A stretch of DNA of 64,000 nucleotides, taken from positions 2,556,501-2,620,500 of the forward strand of contig NZ_CP048286.1 in the NCBI RefSeq assembly GCF_010365285.1, in the 5' to 3' direction. The DNA is from Paenibacillus rhizovicinus (GTDB lineage: Bacteria; Bacillota; Bacilli; Paenibacillales; Paenibacillaceae). A model generated the notes under the pieces. The model did not search any database. It was not told the origin of the DNA and worked only from the letters and a program-made list of their open reading frames with translations. Each line of letters opens with the position of its first letter. Position 1 is the stretch's first letter. This document shows positions 61,190-64,000 of this stretch, piece after piece. A program made the translations under genes and the position numbers.

Positions 61190-61223
61190 GCTCACCCTTT
61201 CTTAGCTCTTGACCCTTCACTCT

Positions 61224-61790
61224 AGGTTCTTGGCTCTTGGCTCTTGGTGCTCTTGGCTCTTGGCTCTTGGCTCTTGGCTCTTGGCTCTTCGCTCTTGGCT
61301 CTTGGCTCTTGGCTCTCGGCTCTTGGTGCTCTTGGCTCTTGGCTCTTGGCTCTCGGCTCTTGGCTCTTGGCTCTTGGCTCTTGGCTCTTGGCTCTTGGCT
61401 CTTGGTGCTCTTGGCTCTTGGCTCTTGGCTCTTGGCTCTTGGCTCTCGGTTCTCGGCTCTTGGCTCTTCGTTCTTGGCTCTTGGCTCTTGGTTCTTGGCT
61501 CTTGGCTCTTGGCTCTTGGCTCTTGGCTCTTGGCTCTTGGCTCTTGGCTCTTGGCTCTTGGCTCTTGGCTCTTGGCTCTTGGCTCTTGGCTCTTGGCTCT
61601 TGGCTCTTGGCTCTTGGCTCTTGGCTCTCGGCTCTCGGCTCTCGGCTCTTGGCTCTTGGCTCTTGGCTCTTGGCTCTTGGCTCTTGGCTCTTGGCTCTCG
61701 GCTCTTCGCTCTTGGCCATTCGCTTTTGACCCTTCGCTTTTGACCCTTCGTTCTTGGTCCTTCTCTCTTGGCTCCTCGCTCTAGGTTCTT
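61224..61790. repeat. Degenerate heptamer array (GGCTCTT) with 79-bp higher-order unit
   Basis: About 70-80 copies of GGCTCTT with point changes (GGCTCTC, GGTTCTT, CGCTCTT). The 9-base variant GGTGCTCTT lies at 61246, 61325 and 61404, exactly 79 bases apart, which equals ten heptamers plus the 9-mer. Frames on both strands are open throughout. Confidence 0.92.
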
Positions 61791-61865
61791 CGCTCATTCC
61801 AATAACGCGTACACGCCGACCTTCCGCCACGGCGGCTGAAGATCAATGCCATCATCGACGCATGC

Positions 61866-63494
61866 TTACTCGCTGCTGTAATGGATCACGCTGCCGGACG
61901 CTTCTCCGGGCGTCACGCCCCAGAACTTGCGGAACAGCCTCGTGAAATAGCCGATATCCTTGAAGCCGACCTGTCTCGCCGCTTCGTACACTTTGGCCCC
62001 TCCGACCATCAGCTCCCGGGCCCGCTGCATTTTCAAATCCTGATAATAGGCCGTGAACGTCAGTCCCGTCTCGCGCTTGAACAGCCTGCTTAAGTAGGAC
62101 GGGTTCATATATAACTGGTCCGCGATGTCATGCAGCGTCATCTCCATGTCCATCTTCCCTTTGGCGAGCTCCATGACCGCGACGATGAGGCGATTGGTAT
62201 GCAAATTGCGCTGCTCGCTGCCGTACGTCATATAAGCTTCGACGGCGCGGAGCATCCATTGCAGGGTCTGCTCCTTGGAGACCAGCTCGGGCGGACGCAG
62301 GAAGGATTCGTAATCGTGTTTCGCGACCTCCGCGACCGACCATCCTTGCGCATGGATCATCCGAACGATGAAGCTGTGCAGGAACAGCACATGTTCTTGC
62401 AGCGCGTCGAGACTGGGAACAACGCTGCACGTCTCCCGAAACCACTGTTCGACATGCTCGCAAGCCGCGTTATCGTCCCCGCTCTCCATCGCCCCTTGCA
62501 GCTTCCGCTCGAAAGCGCGGTCGGGAGCCGGGATGCCGGCGCCGATCGGCTGCGGATGATACGGAATGACGACGTTATAGCCGAATACGACGCGTTCGTG
62601 CAGGGCGCGATTCGCCTGCCTGAAGGAAATCTCGATCTCCTTCAGGACGACTTTGGAGCCGATGCCGGCGCTGGCCGTCATCTTCAAACTGTCCTGCACG
62701 CGCGCGAGCAGCCTTGCTATCGTCACGTTGACGCGCAAGACGAGCGCTTCGCCGGACTCCTCTTCCCGGCAGCCGAACATGGCGACCACTTTAGCCTCGT
62801 CATCCGGAAACAGCAGGCAGTTCGAGGCCCACAGCGTGTCTGCGGCCAGATTCTGCAAAGCGAGCCGAAGCAGCGGCGTATCCTTCTGGGAGTAGCGGAT
62901 TTCCGATGCGGGCAGCGGGTCCATCTCCATGATTACGACCACGTATTCATCCTCTGCCTGCAGCGGCGGCCGCCCTGGAAAATACTCCTCCGCATGCTGC
63001 AGCGAATCGTCAGCCGCGTATTTGCCTCGGACGAGATCGCGCAGGAACAAGGCCTGTAAGGCAGGCAAGCTCGTCTCCCACATTCGTTTGAGCCGCTGGT
63101 TGTCGTGTTCCGTCTCGCGTTCGGCCCTCAGACGCTCGGCGAGTTTGCTGACGACGGCCAATATCTCCGCATTGCCTGCGGGCTTGAGCAAATATTGATC
63201 GGCACCCAGCTCCAGCGCATCCCGTGCATAAGAGAAGTCATTATGACCGCTTAAGATCACGAAAGACACCGACTCCCCGGACGCGCGCAAGCTTCGAATG
63301 ATTTCCAGACCGTTCATATCCGGCAGCTGCAGGTCGAGCAGGACGATATCCGGTTTGCGAAGCGCGACCATCGCAAGCGCCTCTTTCCCGCTCCGGGCCA
63401 TGCCGACGATTTCGATATCGTGCTCTTCCCAAGGGATGCAGGTCGCGACATTGTTCAACTGGCGGATCTCGTCTTCCACAAGCAGCAGATTCAT
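61866..63494 (-). CDS. YesN-type response regulator with AraC DNA-binding domain
   Basis: A 542-residue regulator. The receiver domain (about 1-120) shows LLLVEDEIRQLNN, the phosphorylated Asp in IVLLDLQLPDMNG (about residue 55) and QYLLKPAG. A middle region of about 290 residues is followed by two AraC helix-turn-helix units (about 440-535; MTLHDIADQLYMNPSYLSRLFKRE and EAARQVGFKDIGYFTRLFRKF). The ATG at 63494 overlaps the kinase stop as ATGA and has GGGGGAG upstream. The importer operon downstream on the same strand (59794-50991) is the likely target. Confidence 0.95.
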   Translation of the reverse strand: MNLLLVEDEIRQLNNVATCIPWEEHDIEIVGMARSGKEALAMVALRKPDIVLLDLQLPDMNGLEIIRSLRASGESVSFVILSGHNDFSYARDALELGADQYLLKPAGNAEILAVVSKLAERLRAERETEHDNQRLKRMWETSLPALQALFLRDLVRGKYAADDSLQHAEEYFPGRPPLQAEDEYVVVIMEMDPLPASEIRYSQKDTPLLRLALQNLAADTLWASNCLLFPDDEAKVVAMFGCREEESGEALVLRVNVTIARLLARVQDSLKMTASAGIGSKVVLKEIEISFRQANRALHERVVFGYNVVIPYHPQPIGAGIPAPDRAFERKLQGAMESGDDNAACEHVEQWFRETCSVVPSLDALQEHVLFLHSFIVRMIHAQGWSVAEVAKHDYESFLRPPELVSKEQTLQWMLRAVEAYMTYGSEQRNLHTNRLIVAVMELAKGKMDMEMTLHDIADQLYMNPSYLSRLFKRETGLTFTAYYQDLKMQRARELMVGGAKVYEAARQVGFKDIGYFTRLFRKFWGVTPGEASGSVIHYSSE

Positions 63495-64000
63495 AGGTTC
63501 TCTCCCCCTGTTCGTTCGATCGGCGGCGCCCCGTAGCAGGCTTCGACCGGAATGCGAATCGTCGTCTCCGTCCATTGCCCCGCGATGCTTGCGATTGTCA
63601 TCTCCGCCCGATTGCCGTAATACAGCCGCAAGCGGGAGCAGACATTCGTTAAGCCGTAGAAGTCATTCGGCTTTGCACGCTCGAGATTAAACGAGTCGAC
63701 GCGATTGCGGACGAGCTCGGACTGGATTTTTCTCAGCCGATCCTCCGGAATGCCGTTGCCCGTATCCCGTACGCGAAGCGATAGGATCCCGTTCTCATTG
63801 GCAGCCGCGATCGTCAGGCGCCCGCCGGGCGGCGCTTTCTCGAGACCGTGGATAATTGCATTTTCCACCAGCGGTTGAAGGAGCAGCTTCAGAATCGGGA
63901 CCGGCTCGCTGGCTTCGTCGATCTGATATTCCCATTCAAAATGGTCGAGGAAGCGCATTTCCTGAATCCGGATGTAGTAGGAGAGATGCTCGAACGTTTC
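63491..64000 (-). CDS. YesM-type sensor histidine kinase, C-terminal part (5' end outside window)
   Basis: The last 169 residues of a membrane sensor kinase; the frame is open to the window edge. HLSYYIRIQEMRFLDHFEWEY is the end of the His_kinase domain, and the ATPase domain follows with LQPLVENAIIHGLEKA, VRDTGNGIPEDRL and YGLTNVCSRLRLYYG. The phosphorylated His and the sensor part are upstream of the window. Coupled to the YesN-type gene by a 4-bp overlap. Confidence 0.94.
   Translation of the reverse strand, partial: ETFEHLSYYIRIQEMRFLDHFEWEYQIDEASEPVPILKLLLQPLVENAIIHGLEKAPPGGRLTIAAANENGILSLRVRDTGNGIPEDRLRKIQSELVRNRVDSFNLERAKPNDFYGLTNVCSRLRLYYGNRAEMTIASIAGQWTETTIRIPVEACYGAPPIERTGGENL

Larger units (their letters stand above)
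59795..61865. other. 2.1-kb intergenic block of repeats
   Basis: No gene is supported. In order: the leader of the importer operon (59795-59931), a 33-bp array (59932-60211), an orphan minus-strand terminator (60284-60308), degenerate heptamers and C-rich repeats (60310-60545), a nested palindromic element (60556-60747), a perfect heptamer array (60764-60952), a second copy of the element (60998-61189) and a long degenerate heptamer array (61224-61790). Confidence 0.85.

Noticed and set aside
61209..61830. Frames of 160-200 codons on both strands in the heptamer array
   Set aside because: Heptamer repeats leave every frame open, so frame length has no meaning here.

Overview
The window looks like a chromosomal segment of a GC-rich, spore-forming-type Firmicute of the family Paenibacillaceae (Paenibacillus or Cohnella-like). 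The evidence is the strong AGGAGG-type ribosome binding sites with ATG, GTG and TTG starts, sigma-A promoters of the TTGACA/TATAAT type, a CcpA-type cre site, several YesM/YesN-type sensor/AraC-regulator pairs, and two complete LplA/LplB/YtcP-type oligosaccharide importers. No tRNA, rRNA, CRISPR array, transposase or phage gene was seen. The assignment to a family is inference from gene content, not a database match.

Layout. 1-4.6 kb: the end of a heterodimeric ABC exporter, a MarR regulator divergent from an FMN reductase with a shared inverted-repeat operator, and a small gene under a consensus promoter. 4.6-18.3 kb: a carbohydrate island with a beta-mannosidase, three Gfo/Idh/MocA oxidoreductases, a TIM-barrel isomerase, NagA-like deacetylase, NagB-like deaminase, an Eis-type acetyltransferase and a divergent membrane-bound AraC regulator. 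19.7-29.5 kb: a second carbohydrate locus with a PLP enzyme of the cysteine-synthase fold, a large alpha/beta hydrolase, an LplA/YtcP/LplB importer, a TIM-barrel isomerase and a divergent DUF4091-type glycosidase-like protein. 29.7-40.6 kb: housekeeping and stress genes (FUSC-type membrane protein, CorA, a phosphotransferase, an ECF sigma factor with a SRPBCC protein, a soluble hybrid histidine kinase, and an HAD/SMR/phosphoesterase operon divergent from a GbsR-type regulator). 40.7-46.2 kb: a binding protein/LytS-type kinase/YesN-type regulator three-component system upstream of a sugar-porter MFS permease. 47.0-64.0 kb: a third carbohydrate locus with a remnant of an alpha-L-rhamnosidase, a secreted modular mannanase-like GH5, an esterase, DUF4832 and DUF4091 proteins, a small unknown protein, an LplA/YtcP/LplB importer and a YesN/YesM pair that runs off the window.

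How the genes work together: in each carbohydrate locus a sensor or regulator sits beside a binding-protein-dependent importer and a set of cytoplasmic enzymes, which suggests import of oligosaccharides followed by intracellular processing. Mannose-containing glycans are the best supported substrate (beta-mannosidase, mannanase-like GH5), with amino sugars handled by the NagA/NagB operon.

The most unusual part of the window is its repeat content. Seven tandem arrays with periods of 7, 27, 33, 41 (two unrelated arrays), 51 and 53 bp fill intergenic regions, one array of 18 bp lies inside the nagA-like reading frame, and three copies of a roughly 200-bp nested palindromic element built on TAACGAATC/GATTCGTTA half-sites lie inside or beside the arrays. 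Two gene remnants (a glyoxalase-type and a rhamnosidase-type protein) mark recent decay.
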